DNA from: Asterionellopsis glacialis | Lineage: Eukaryota; Bacillariophyta; Plagiogrammaphyceae; Rhaphoneidales; Asterionellopsidaceae | Direction: 5' to 3' | NCBI GenBank assembly: GCA_014885115.2 | Contig: WKLE02002069.1 | Coordinates: 83,463 to 106,500, forward strand | DNA: 23,038 bases | Shown here: positions 11,912-20,654 of the stretch, in pieces | How the letters are laid out: the number at the start of each line of letters is the position of its first letter | Numbering within the stretch: position 1 is the stretch's first letter | Notes under the pieces: generated by a model | Told to the model about the DNA's origin: nothing | Seen by the model: only the letters and a program-made list of their open reading frames with translations | The model's database searches: none | Made by a program: the position numbers and the translations under genes

Positions 11912-12277
11912 TTACAAAAGTGACCCCTCGGTTTTGTACTCGGGCAAGGTCGTGACAAAACTGACCATACGGACACTGTGACACTCTTGCATATAATCCA
12001 TATCCCTATCGTGACCAAACAAACATACGACACGATGACAACAACGAAACGGACAACAACCACAATCAAAATCATGACCCTGACAAGAAGACAACAATAA
12101 ACCCTTCATTTTGATGGTAGCTGATGATGTTGGTGGATCTTCTGTTGGTGTTTTACATGGACATAAATGCAGATAACAATGCGAAATTACAAATTTTGTC
12201 AAAGAGTCACACACAATGATTGTAAAGACACACAACAATAAACCAACTCTCCTCTTTTTCAATCTTTTCTTTGCCAT
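11912..12277 (-). CDS. Doubtful small Cys-rich secreted protein
   Basis: An ATG at 12277 opens a 121-residue frame. It starts with Lys/Arg residues (MAKKRLKKRRVG) followed by a hydrophobic stretch (LLLCVFTIIVCDSL) that could be a signal peptide or membrane anchor. A Cys-rich body follows with clusters such as CGCCPFRCC. I recognise no family. Against it: the ATG context is weak (T at -3), the region is full of ACA/AAC-type simple sequence that makes open frames easily, and other frames overlap it. It could equally be part of the upstream region of NAGS. Confidence 0.28.
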   Translation of the reverse strand: MAKKRLKKRRVGLLLCVFTIIVCDSLTKFVISHCYLHLCPCKTPTEDPPTSSATIKMKGLLLSSCQGHDFDCGCCPFRCCHRVVCLFGHDRDMDYMQECHSVRMVSFVTTLPEYKTEGSLL

Positions 12278-12596
12278 CTATTTGTATGATGTTTGGAAGA
12301 TTGTTGTTTCTCAGTTTTTCCTCCATGAAGTATAAAATAATTGCATCGATTGTCATGGTGGGTTGACCAAAATCAAATCCAAATTGCGAAAGGTACCATG
12401 CACGCAGATAACGGTCCTACATTAGGACTAAGAATAATAATATGCATCCATATGGAACATAAAGGACCAAGACAGATAGATTTTAAGTGAAGGAATATGA
12501 TTGTCCAAGATGTTTTCCAACCCTGGCATTTTTGTTTTTGTTTTTGTCACGCAGTAAGGCCAAAATTTGGTGCTCTGTGACAAAACTGAAATTGGT
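12278..12596. other. Stretch without a recognisable gene before the assembly gap
   Basis: Sequence between the doubtful small ORF and the run of N. It contains no frame I can support. It probably holds the 5' flank of the transposase remnant, and possibly its left end, but no terminal repeat could be identified. Confidence 0.4.
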
Positions 12597-12688
12597 NNNN
12601 NNNNNNNNNNNNNNNNNNNNNNNNNNNNNNNNNNNNNNNNNNNNNNNNNNNNNNNNNNNNNNNNNNNNNNNNNNNNNNNNNNNNNNNN
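12597..12688. other. Assembly gap (92 N)
   Basis: A run of N directly before the first recognisable piece of the transposase remnant. The true length and content are unknown. Open frames that seem to cross it are artefacts of translating N. Confidence 0.99.
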
Positions 12689-12689
12689 G

Positions 12690-13985
12690 AAGAGGTTGAA
12701 AGAAGATCCAGGTGTGGAACACCATGTATCAACAATTCAACTGGCAAAGTTTGTACAAAAATAGTAACATGTACACAAGGTATTCCAAACCCCAAAGTTT
12801 ATGGAAAAGCATGGATTGACTGGCAGTAGTCATCCTGCTGCCTTTGTTGAAGCTCTGTTTCCAGAGAAGAACCTTTATTCTAAAAAAAACAGATGTCAAA
12901 CCCTCTATTGCCCAATTCATGGCCTGGATGAATTTGAAAGCTGTTCTAGCAAATGTAGGTCCAGGTGGTGCTATTTATGAAGACTTTGATACTCTCAAGG
13001 ATCAATATCATAGATGTGGCATGGATAATCTGTACAACTCTGCAAAGTTTTGTCATGCTGCGTACAATCACCCCCAACAAGTCTCAACAGCCAGTCAGTG
13101 TCACAAGAAAAGCTATGAGAGGGCTGCCTCCTTGTACCATGTAAGAAGAAGTAAAGAATAAGAGCAACACTTGCTAAGGGTAAAGGGCTCTGTAAAAGCA
13201 GCTACAGTTTTACTTAATGATCCAGACTGCCCTAGTCTTGTGGCTTGTTCTGTTTATGACACTAAGGCTGTACATTTCTTAAGTATGTTTGCTGATACTA
13301 TTAAGTAAATTGTCAAGGAGAAACCAGTATTTAATTTAATCTCTGGTGTTGTAGAATGGGTTTTGTTCCTCAGATTAGCAATAATTGATAATGATTATGG
13401 TAGTATGGGACATGTAGATATCTCAGACCAGCTGAGAAATGTGGGTTCTTGGAGTGATTTTGGTAAATGCATATGTAATATACATGACCCAAAATGTAGT
13501 GGTCAAGAAGAAACCCTACAAAACACTACTTTTGCATCATGATTTTTATATAAATATTGCAATGGCATGGATCACTGCAGCACCTCTACCAAGAAGCAGT
13601 GACAAGGAAAACAACATGCCAGCCAGCTAGTAAGAAAAGGAAAAGAAAAGGAGGAAACAATACAACAACACCACAAGATTCCAGTTATAACACTAGTAAG
13701 GCAACACCTCACCAAGAAAGTGCAAGATGATGTATTAATGACAAGATACTTGCTGGTACTAATAGAATACCACATCTGGCCAAGACTTTAGAGCACTTCC
13801 CTGAGGTCCCTACAAGGCTTGGCTTTGAAACTTGAACTCATTCTTTAATATGCAGTGGTTCCAATGTAGTATTATGTTCAAAATGTTTCAAGCCATTTCA
13901 TACTGTAACCAATTTGGTGGAAAAAAAAGAAATTGTTGAAACAACAATATACAAGAGAACAAAAGTAGAGGGGGAAAATATTTAA
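12690..13985 (+). pseudogene. Degenerate piggyBac-type (DDE_Tnp_1_7) transposase
   Basis: Pieces in several frames line up in the order of a piggyBac-like transposase. First come KEDPGVEHHVSTIQL and MEKHGLTGSSHPAAF (from 12801). After a frameshift in an A-run at 12882-12889 comes KPSIAQFMAWMNLKAVLANVG. Then CGMDNLYNSAKF, carrying the second Asp of the DDD triad, and, after another shift, VTRKAMRGLPPC. The next frame has KAATVLLNDPDCPSL, a TAA, and GHVDISDQLR with the third Asp. It then shifts to LVNAYVIYMTQN and LLHHDFYINIAMAWI, and ends with a Cys/His segment (LCSKCFKPFHTV) before a TAA at 13983. The N-terminal part runs straight into the second-Asp block, so the segment with the first Asp is missing. 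The left end is lost in the gap. It cannot encode an active transposase. Confidence 0.85.
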
Positions 13986-14494
13986 CATGAAAAAAAAAAA
14001 TGTTGTTGGGATGAGATGACATGGGGTGGGGTGGGATGATTGTTGCAGGATTTTCTTGTGTCCACTTGGGTAGTAATTGGCATGCTTGAGCGCAAAATTC
14101 AAGTTTTTGGTCAACTTTGAAATTCTTGTAATTCAACAACTAAAAGTGGTATGAGATTAATAAAAATAGGCAATCATATTGAAAAAAAAAGATGATTACC
14201 TCAACGGTAGTAGTATTTAGACATGAAACAGGTGTTGTTGTAGTTTGCCAAGCACCATTTGTGTGACAATATGTGATTTTTAGGAAATTTTGAACTTTTT
14301 TGGCTTTTGTCTCAAAAGTTGATCACAAACAGGAATCAGAACCTACAAACAGAGACAACCATGTATTTGGTATTGGTGATGTTTTGGAGGGGAGGGGGGA
14401 GTATTTTTGTTGTGCATAAATGATTTGAAAAAAGGGTCAATGAGAGGGTCCTCTGGGACCCAGAAATAGTAATTCACAATAAGAAGGGGATAGG
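13986..14494. other. 3' flank of the transposase remnant, with G-rich runs
   Basis: No gene seen. Two G-rich tracts on the plus strand stand out: about 14007-14038 (GGG, then GGGGTGGGGTGGG) and about 14385-14401 (GGAGGGGAGGGGGG). They may be able to form G-quadruplexes. The right end of the transposon should lie here, but I could not find matching terminal repeats. Confidence 0.45.
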
Positions 14495-14836
14495 AATCTG
14501 TTTTTTACATTTTAATCTGATCTTTTTATAGAATAGTAGTAAGAAAAAATCCTCCAGAAAGAATATTATATTATATAAGAGTTTTAGTTATAAAGCTAAG
14601 TTTTATTATAGTTCTCTCTTTTTTTTTAGAGGCTATGAATGTATTGACCGATGTATCTTGCATCCAAGGGTTAAAGCTAGCTCTTCTTTCTCCCACATGT
14701 TTTCGAACACCAGACAGACGGGAAACAAACTCGAAATTCCGCGCACGCGCAGATACTCGTGTACACCCAAAATTTCAATCCTGGCCCAAGAGAACTTTGA
14801 AACCGCAAGACACGAAAACAAAAAAAGCAAGAGTCA
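14495..14836 (+). repeat. Dispersed direct repeat, copy B (between transposase remnant and transporter gene)
   Basis: Second copy of the repeat at 7673-8027, same orientation, with the same ordered landmarks (TTAATCTGATC, AATCCTCCA, the pyrimidine tract ending in TTTAGAGGC, GTATTGACCGATGTA, the 39-nt block at 14698-14736, CGCACGCGCAGATA, GTACACCCAAAATTTCAA and CAAGAGAACTT). Copy B lacks the extra CGTAC-type sequence of copy A after the palindrome and has one arm of the inverted repeat altered. It ends about 320 nt before the transporter ATG. Open frames over both copies give similar peptides (FSNTRQTGNKLE), but the frame is not kept along the whole repeat. Confidence 0.85.
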
Positions 14837-15155
14837 AAACACGAAAGACAACTGCTGTGGACACAATTATGACTAAACACCAAACTCGTTTGGGAATTGT
14901 ATCGTACACTAGTGAGACACAAAAGCACAAGGAATTACATGCATTTGAAATTTGGTGGAATACTCAAGTTGAAAATTAAAACTGTAACTGGGTTGTAAAA
15001 TCAAAAAGAACAACTTTCGAGTGACCACAACTTTCAACATGTCAAAAGAATCCTTTCCCGAATCATCATTATTCATCATCACTTGTTAACTCTCTTGACG
15101 CATCATAAACAAAGACGCTACGACTACAACGTGCCGTATAGTTAGTAAGGCTGCT

Positions 15156-16952
15156 ATGACTGAGCACAAACAACAGTCTTTTGGAGTTGCTCTCCATAGA
15201 AGACTCTTCTTTGCACAACAACACGATTCAAGCAATGTAAGCACTACAAGTAGTACAGGAACTCAACAACAGGCTGGTGGCAGTGGGACCAGTTCAATTC
15301 ATAATGAGAAGACCATTCAGAGTACGAGACACGAACGGGAAAAATCAATGGAACTACCATTAACAGTACCAACGATGACAACAACAACCACGTCACGACG
15401 TGGCACCCAAAGATTAAAACGATCCAAATCAGGTGATGACCAGTCTCCTACCGATAATGAATGGTCCGCAGCACAAATTAACTTCGAAACTCAATTTTTA
15501 GCTGGATTAACCATTGCTGGAGTTGGATCCGCTTTGCTAAGTACAGTGTATGGTTTATTTTATGTGGATGTTTTTTTACATGTCTATGAGTTACCATTAA
15601 TCACCTATGCCACTGGAAATCTTATATTTTCTGTCATCAATACAGCCAATGACTTGGGGGGTGCTTGGTTGGTGGATTGGATGGCAATTCATTCCTCACG
15701 AGCAGACGCTATTGGTTTAGCGGGTTGTCTCTTTGCAATATGCTTCTTGACTCCATTCTTTCGATGGAATATCGATACATCTGTCGAGGATCGGACTCAT
15801 TTTGAAGAGGGAATACACTTTGTGACAACCACATCTCTCTACGATACCATGTATTCCTTTTTTGCTATATTACTTGGATCAGTCGTAACAGATGATCATA
15901 CCATGAGTGATCGTGATCGAGTACGTTTTATGGCTTCAGGGAAGGTTGTGAATCTATTAGCAACATTTGCTGTGGCAAGGATTGGTCTTGAAGTTTTTGA
16001 AAAAGAAAATATATCCAAGTTTCGAGTCTTTGTCCTAATTTTATCTACCATTGTGTGTTTCATGTTTATTGTTGCACAATATATGGTCATACGACCAGGG
16101 AGGGGATTTAATTGGAAAACATTAGGGTACAGACGAAAACATTCAGACCACAACAGCACAGCAGATTCAAGGAAATTGAAACAAAAGAAATTAAAGTTAT
16201 GGAGAGTTATTGCGGAACTTTGGAGTTTAGATAACTTTCGTGCTTGGATTGGAATGGAAATGCTATTGGAATGTCAAAGTAACTTTGTTGGATCTTTCCT
16301 CAAAACATTTGTAGATCGGTTGGTTTTTGATGCAGGTGTTTCACGTGATACATGTGATTGGCTTTTGTCATCGATTCGACCATTACGTGATGTAGCGGGG
16401 ATTCTTTGCTATATACCCATTCGACAACGAGGATACCGAAAGGTATACACAGCCATGTTCGTTCTGAATTTCACACTATCTGGATCCTGTCTCTTGTTTG
16501 GATCACCATCATCCACAACTATGATTATTTCATTTATGGTCATTCACTCGGTCGCAACTGGAGCAGTGTTGAGTGCTGGCTTTCACTTGGCCATGTCAGA
16601 TATGGTCCTTGAAATGAAAACAAAACATGCATCAGAACAACGCTTCGATGAGCCTTCCTTGGCAGGAATGTTTATGGGCGCAAATGCCTTATTGTGCAAA
16701 CCAATGGACGCACTGTTGCCTTTTGTAGCTGCATCTTTTCTCGGGGATTACGATTTCTCTGCAGCAGAGTCATCTGATGGTACCAGACTTGTATTGTTCA
16801 GGTTGTTGGTTGTCCCACCGCTGGTATTTTCTATCGTTCAAATATGGTCCTGGAGAAGATATAATTTGCATCCAGAGCGCACAAAAGTGATGCGAGAGAA
16901 GCTTGATAGTCTGCATAACAGCGTCAACCCATTAGAAGAGGATGTGCCTTAA
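15156..16952 (+). CDS. Multi-pass membrane transporter, MFS (MFSD13/TMEM180-like)
   Basis: A single exon of 598 residues. About 105 residues of Ser/Thr-rich, basic N terminus are followed by roughly 10-12 hydrophobic segments in two halves, separated by a basic cytosolic loop (near residues 310-350, with RKLKQKKLKLWR). The first half has LAGLTIAGVGSALLSTVYGLFYVDVFLHVYELPL and a segment with NTANDLGGAWLVD. The loop after TM4 has DHTMSDRDRVRFMASGK, which resembles the acidic/Arg loop of the MelB-like (MFS_2) group. The overall pattern, including the short D-x-x-H/D-R-x-R-x segment, is most like TMEM180/MFSD13, whose substrate is unknown. The family call is from pattern memory and moderate; the membrane-transporter call is strong. 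Repeat copy B lies upstream. The stop is only 49 nt from that of the convergent hydroxylase gene. Confidence 0.75.
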   Translation: MTEHKQQSFGVALHRRLFFAQQHDSSNVSTTSSTGTQQQAGGSGTSSIHNEKTIQSTRHEREKSMELPLTVPTMTTTTTSRRGTQRLKRSKSGDDQSPTDNEWSAAQINFETQFLAGLTIAGVGSALLSTVYGLFYVDVFLHVYELPLITYATGNLIFSVINTANDLGGAWLVDWMAIHSSRADAIGLAGCLFAICFLTPFFRWNIDTSVEDRTHFEEGIHFVTTTSLYDTMYSFFAILLGSVVTDDHTMSDRDRVRFMASGKVVNLLATFAVARIGLEVFEKENISKFRVFVLILSTIVCFMFIVAQYMVIRPGRGFNWKTLGYRRKHSDHNSTADSRKLKQKKLKLWRVIAELWSLDNFRAWIGMEMLLECQSNFVGSFLKTFVDRLVFDAGVSRDTCDWLLSSIRPLRDVAGILCYIPIRQRGYRKVYTAMFVLNFTLSGSCLLFGSPSSTTMIISFMVIHSVATGAVLSAGFHLAMSDMVLEMKTKHASEQRFDEPSLAGMFMGANALLCKPMDALLPFVAASFLGDYDFSAAESSDGTRLVLFRLLVVPPLVFSIVQIWSWRRYNLHPERTKVMREKLDSLHNSVNPLEEDVP

Positions 16953-17001
16953 AAGGATAATATAAGTCTAGCTATAAAATTACTAATATCTAGCTTCAAG
17001 C

Positions 17002-18120
17002 TTATCCTGTTCCGAAATGTTTCTTTTCAATTTCAACATCTGTTGCACGAATGACACCATTTTCTCCAACAACAAACCAAACTGTCAATGCAAACCTTCG
17101 ATCCGCTTCACCTGCCGGACAAAAGCTAGGTGATACATCGTGCACTAACGAATCTGACCAAAACATAATAAGTCGATCTCCACGAGGAGCGATACACGTG
17201 ACTTGGTCCGGCTCCGGGACATCGTAGGCACGAAAGTATCCTCCTCGTGGGTCGTCTTCTACACTTTCATTCGGGAATTCTGGTTGACCATCATGAGATC
17301 CTGGAGGTTGTAAGTATAACAGAGCGGTAAGTTTACGTTGGTCTCCAGCACCACTTTCTCCACCACCAAGATTATCAATGTGTTTATCATACATAGATCC
17401 ATCTCCCAGGCATACTGCAAGCTTGTTCGTTTGTTCGGCGCCTGATAAATGATGAGATTCAGGAAGTATTCGATTTAACTTTTGTGATAGGCCCGATGTA
17501 AGCGTAACGATATATTCTACTAGACGTGGTGATGCCTCATATCCGGCTGTCCCTCCTTCAATTTGTGTAGATAAAACACCCACCTTTTCGTAGGCAACGA
17601 CGGTTTGAGTTTCTTCATCAAACCTTGTCGATTGGGAGGGTACCATAGTAGGTAAAAGAGATTCAGCTTCTTGTCGCATGGCAGAGATAAGTTCCTTCCC
17701 AAGAAAGTTGTCAACTACACAAATAGCATTCGGGTCAATATCTAGAGCAAGTTGTCCTTCGTTGTTTTGCATAAGCGAGAGTTTCGCCATGGGAGAAACA
17801 TCTGCAGCCTCAAGCCGTGATCGAATATGGTCCATTCGACCTTCAGGAGTGAAGAGATTATTAGTTGCTGTTGTAGCACCACCACCACCCTTCTTTTTCT
17901 TCTTCGTATTTTTTTTCTTTTTGCTGCCAGAACTTTTACTACCACCTCCAAATCCTCCAGCTGCAAATGCAGGGCATGCCGCCCTTTGGACAGAGATGTG
18001 ACTAGCAATAAAAGGTGAAGCATTTGCCTCAAAAGCGTTGAAATCTAGGATTGATCCGACGACAAAGACAAAACCTATGGTACGTCGGCAGGATGACGAT
18101 GATATTGTAGAGCCTTTCAT
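17002..18120 (-). CDS. 2-oxoglutarate/Fe(II) dioxygenase, prolyl-4-hydroxylase (PHD/EGLN-like)
   Basis: A single exon of 372 residues from the ATG at 18120 (the frame upstream reaches only a TTG). The C-terminal half is a double-stranded beta-helix oxygenase: iron ligands His247 and Asp249 in YDKHIDN, distal His327 in SLVHDVSP, and the 2-oxoglutarate-binding Arg342 in DRRFALTVWF. Segments KLTALLYLQ and DRLIMFWSD match the EGLN/PHD group, which hydroxylates prolines on proteins using O2, Fe(II) and 2-oxoglutarate. The N terminus is basic and then hydrophobic (RRTIGFVFVVGSIL), a likely signal peptide or anchor. Next is a Gly/Ser-rich stretch and a poly-Lys segment (KKKKNTKKKKK), then a helical region. 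ANASPF or CPAFAA could be targeting cleavage sites, so secretory or plastid location is possible. The substrate is unknown. Confidence 0.88.
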   Translation of the reverse strand: MKGSTISSSSCRRTIGFVFVVGSILDFNAFEANASPFIASHISVQRAACPAFAAGGFGGGSKSSGSKKKKNTKKKKKGGGGATTATNNLFTPEGRMDHIRSRLEAADVSPMAKLSLMQNNEGQLALDIDPNAICVVDNFLGKELISAMRQEAESLLPTMVPSQSTRFDEETQTVVAYEKVGVLSTQIEGGTAGYEASPRLVEYIVTLTSGLSQKLNRILPESHHLSGAEQTNKLAVCLGDGSMYDKHIDNLGGGESGAGDQRKLTALLYLQPPGSHDGQPEFPNESVEDDPRGGYFRAYDVPEPDQVTCIAPRGDRLIMFWSDSLVHDVSPSFCPAGEADRRFALTVWFVVGENGVIRATDVEIEKKHFGTG

Positions 18121-18568
18121 TTTTCTCGTTATAAGAATTCCGACCAAACGATGGAAATAACTATTATGGCATGAGATGCTGATCGCTGACCTAACTGTAG
18201 CTTAGAAGAGAATTTAAAGAATTGTTCCTATTGTGAAAGTACGATAATAGCAAGAGCGATGCCCAGAACTGAGGAGAATGCCATTACCTGGTAAAAGCCC
18301 GCGGACCCCATGATTTCCAGGGTGGGCGCTGACATGAAAATCTCAAAAGGGACCAAAAACTGATGTCTCTGATGTCAGAGCTCACTCCGCATCTACGGTA
18401 TTCAGGCAGGACCACACGAAGTAGGGTTATAGATCTTGACGGAGCGACATCCAGACCATTTGAGGTTTCATTATTTATTTATTATTGATTGTTTTAAAAA
18501 AAAACTCATATATTTTTTAGGTCTTATGATGTATCAATTCACGTAGAGATGATGAAAGTGAACATGAT
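18121..18568. other. Upstream region of the hydroxylase gene, no gene seen
   Basis: Mixed-composition sequence of about 450 nt that should contain the hydroxylase promoter near its left edge. It has a small hairpin (CTCTGA-TG-TCAGAG at 18367-18380) and, at 18470-18520, an AT-rich tract followed by a TTTTTTAG acceptor-like site ahead of the coding-like segment described next. Confidence 0.4.
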
Positions 18569-18967
18569 GTGGTACTTTCAAGACGGGCATTTATGATTAA
18601 AACCAAAAGCATAGGTGGTTGCAATTATTCCAAATCAGATGAAAAATGGTATGGGTTTTCAAGCAGCCATGTCTTGATGAATTGTGAACATAAAAAGCGT
18701 GGACTTGAACAGTTTGGTACGTCATTGAGATTTAGATCCACCAAAAAAATAACTGAATTTCCCTGCACTGGTGACAACAGTCTGGGCAGCAGCAGGAAAA
18801 AATTCTTGATGAAAGATAATTGGCCAACAGAATTAAAGAAGTCTGTGCCTGCTAGCACTTTGCCCCCCCCTTTTGATATGCTTGCAGATTGTACCATGTC
18901 CCTCCCCATCATTCTTGTTCATTTCATAAAAAAATCAAGTTTGCAGTCAATACAATTTTCTATGTAA
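18569..18967 (+). other. Coding-like segment of unknown family (possible decayed exon)
   Basis: A 132-codon open frame on the plus strand with protein-like composition (for example KSIGGCNYSKSDEKWYGF and FGTSLRFRSTKKITEF) but no ATG at its start; the first codon is GTG, and further upstream the frame meets a TGA. The end (TCTAT|GTAAGA at about 18964) could be a splice donor. It may be an exon of the same gene as the segment at 19047-19777, or part of a decayed repeat. I do not recognise it. Antisense frames here are equally long, so the strand is chosen on the splice signals downstream. Confidence 0.3.
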
Positions 18968-19046
18968 GAAGACATGTTGACTATGCATTGGCTCCAAATT
19001 GTGTGATGTATGAAGAAACTTGCTTTTGTCTGCTGCACTGTTGGAA

Positions 19047-19777
19047 ATGCTACTGCAACACTCACTGAGCATTTTTAATGCTTCCCTTAAGTTGGTAGAG
19101 AACAGATTATATGGTTTGCTTCCCACACAAAACTTGAAAACTTCCATCTTGATCACTTGCAAAATGGATGTTAGAGTAACTGTTTTCTTGGATGCTTCTT
19201 CACCAAGAAACAAGTCATACACTGCCATCAAAGGTAAAGACTCACTGATGAAACTAGCCATATCTCTACATACCTTTGGAAGTGCAGGTAACTTTAACAA
19301 GGTGTAAACTGTTGCCTAGGCTAATATACTAATACTAACAATTGTTTGCCATTTCCTCCTCTTTTTTTGCTACCTCATCCCACTGCCAATGTTTTTCTTA
19401 TTGCAGCTGTACCATCTGATCAACATAATTCTGATCAATCCGCTCCTCCTGGACATAAGTTGAGGTTGTTGTATTGCAACCCAGATCTGACTCAAAACAA
19501 GTGCAGGGAGAGGAGCAGTGTGTTATATGAATACGTAAAGAAAAATTCTGAGCACCTTTGTATCATAGACAATATAAAATGCATACCAAGTTTCAAGTGG
19601 GCAATATCATCAAAGTTGCATTTAGTGGTAGCATCACCACCACTGATCACTGGAACAACAGCCACAACAGGCACCACAAGAAAGAGCAGCAGCAGTGCTA
19701 GAATGAGGTCAAAAGAAGCAACACACATATCTATGATAATGCTATCTAACCAAAGTCATAGCCACATGCCAACATAA
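19047..19777 (+). CDS. Hypothetical gene fragment with a well-formed intron
   Basis: Two plus-strand frames are joined by an intron at 19288-19406 in phase 1. The first exon piece includes VTVFLDASSPRNKSYTAIKG and SLMKLAISLHTFGSA. After splicing it continues AVPSDQHNSDQSAPPGHKL, then LLYCNPDLTQNKCRERS, and ends with a Thr/Ser-rich tail at a TAA or TGA-closed frame near 19777. The 5' end is not known: the only in-frame ATG (19047) lies inside an open frame and the true start is probably in an earlier exon. Membership in a mobile or repeated family is possible, given the decayed sequence on either side, but nothing here shows it. I recognise no domain. Confidence 0.35.
19288..19406 (+). other. 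Probable intron with consensus branch site (119 nt)
   Basis: Donor GCAG|GTAACT, acceptor TTATTGCAG|CTGT, a perfect TACTAAC at 19333-19339 (with an overlapping TACTAAT just before it), then a long pyrimidine tract (CCTCCTCTTTTTTTGC). The flanking frames fit in phase 1. It is the most complete set of splice signals in the window. Confidence 0.7.
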
Positions 19778-20654
19778 ACAATAAAGGTAAATGGAGTGAT
19801 GAACTCTTTGTCGGAATGAAAAGTAGTTGGCACTAACGAATATCCTGCTGTCTCTCAGAGCGAGAGAGGGCGAGATGTGTGGTGGTGACGGTGATGACAG
19901 AAAGTACTCAATATACCATAACGATTTAAGATTCCTGAGGTCTTCTTAGGTGTATTGCATTGATTTGTATGCTCGAAATCGTTTTTGGGGTGATGTGTGA
20001 TATATTACTACTGTACTAAAAATACTATATAATAATTACTTTGAAGAAGGTGTCCCTCTTGAGGCTGACACCTTTGCTACACCATGGGGACAATCTATTG
20101 GTTCATACATATTAATTATCTTCGTTGTATTTGAACTTTCTGAGAAGTAAGCAGTGGCAACTAGGAACTACCCTCTTTCTTTGGGTTTGTCTGCTTGTGT
20201 TCCCAAGACAGTGCAGACCCAATCCATTTTTAAAAATCATTAAGAAGTGGAATTGTGGCTGAGCAATAAGAGTTACAAAAAATAATGAAAATTTTCTGCT
20301 ATTGAAAAAGGTCATACATACGGCAAAAATTGTCTGTGTAGATTTCAACATTAAAATCATTTAAGAAAACATATTATGCAGGTGTTCCTGGAAGATTCAT
20401 GGGCTACTGCGGTATCCGATCTATCATGTATCATATTGAATTCTTTTGACACCTGCAACACTTGTTGCTTTCTGTAGAAAAGGAGGCAAGAACTACTGCG
20501 AACAACTAAGTCTGTCGAACTTCAAACTGTTCTGCAAATGCTGGCACTGGTGCATCTGCGTGTTTTTCAAAAACGTTCCAGAGTGGCATTCACGTCGACA
20601 AGTGACCGGGGAAGGAAATAACATGAAAAGAATCTATTCTAAATTTAAAGTGTC
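19778..20654. other. Long stretch without a supported gene
   Basis: About 880 nt. One short coding-like frame lies at 20040-20150 on the plus strand, reading FEEGVPLEADTFATPWGQSI and on through a hydrophobic stretch (YILIIFVVFEL) to a TAA; it has no ATG and may be a decayed repeat fragment. The last ~200 nt should carry the promoter of the EF-hand gene; an in-frame stop at 20646-20648 closes that gene's frame upstream. No RNA gene seen. Confidence 0.4.

Noticed and set aside
12483..12795. Open frames running through the N block
   Set aside because: They exist only because N is translated as X; no support on either side.
18367..18380. TGATGT...CTGATG sequence resembling C/D snoRNA boxes
   Set aside because: Boxes are too close together and fall in a simple 6-bp inverted repeat; no terminal stem or guide region.
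18625..19300. Minus-strand open frames opposite the unknown plus-strand gene
   Set aside because: The splice signals (TACTAAC, pyrimidine tract, phase-matched donor and acceptor) are on the plus strand; the antisense frames have none.
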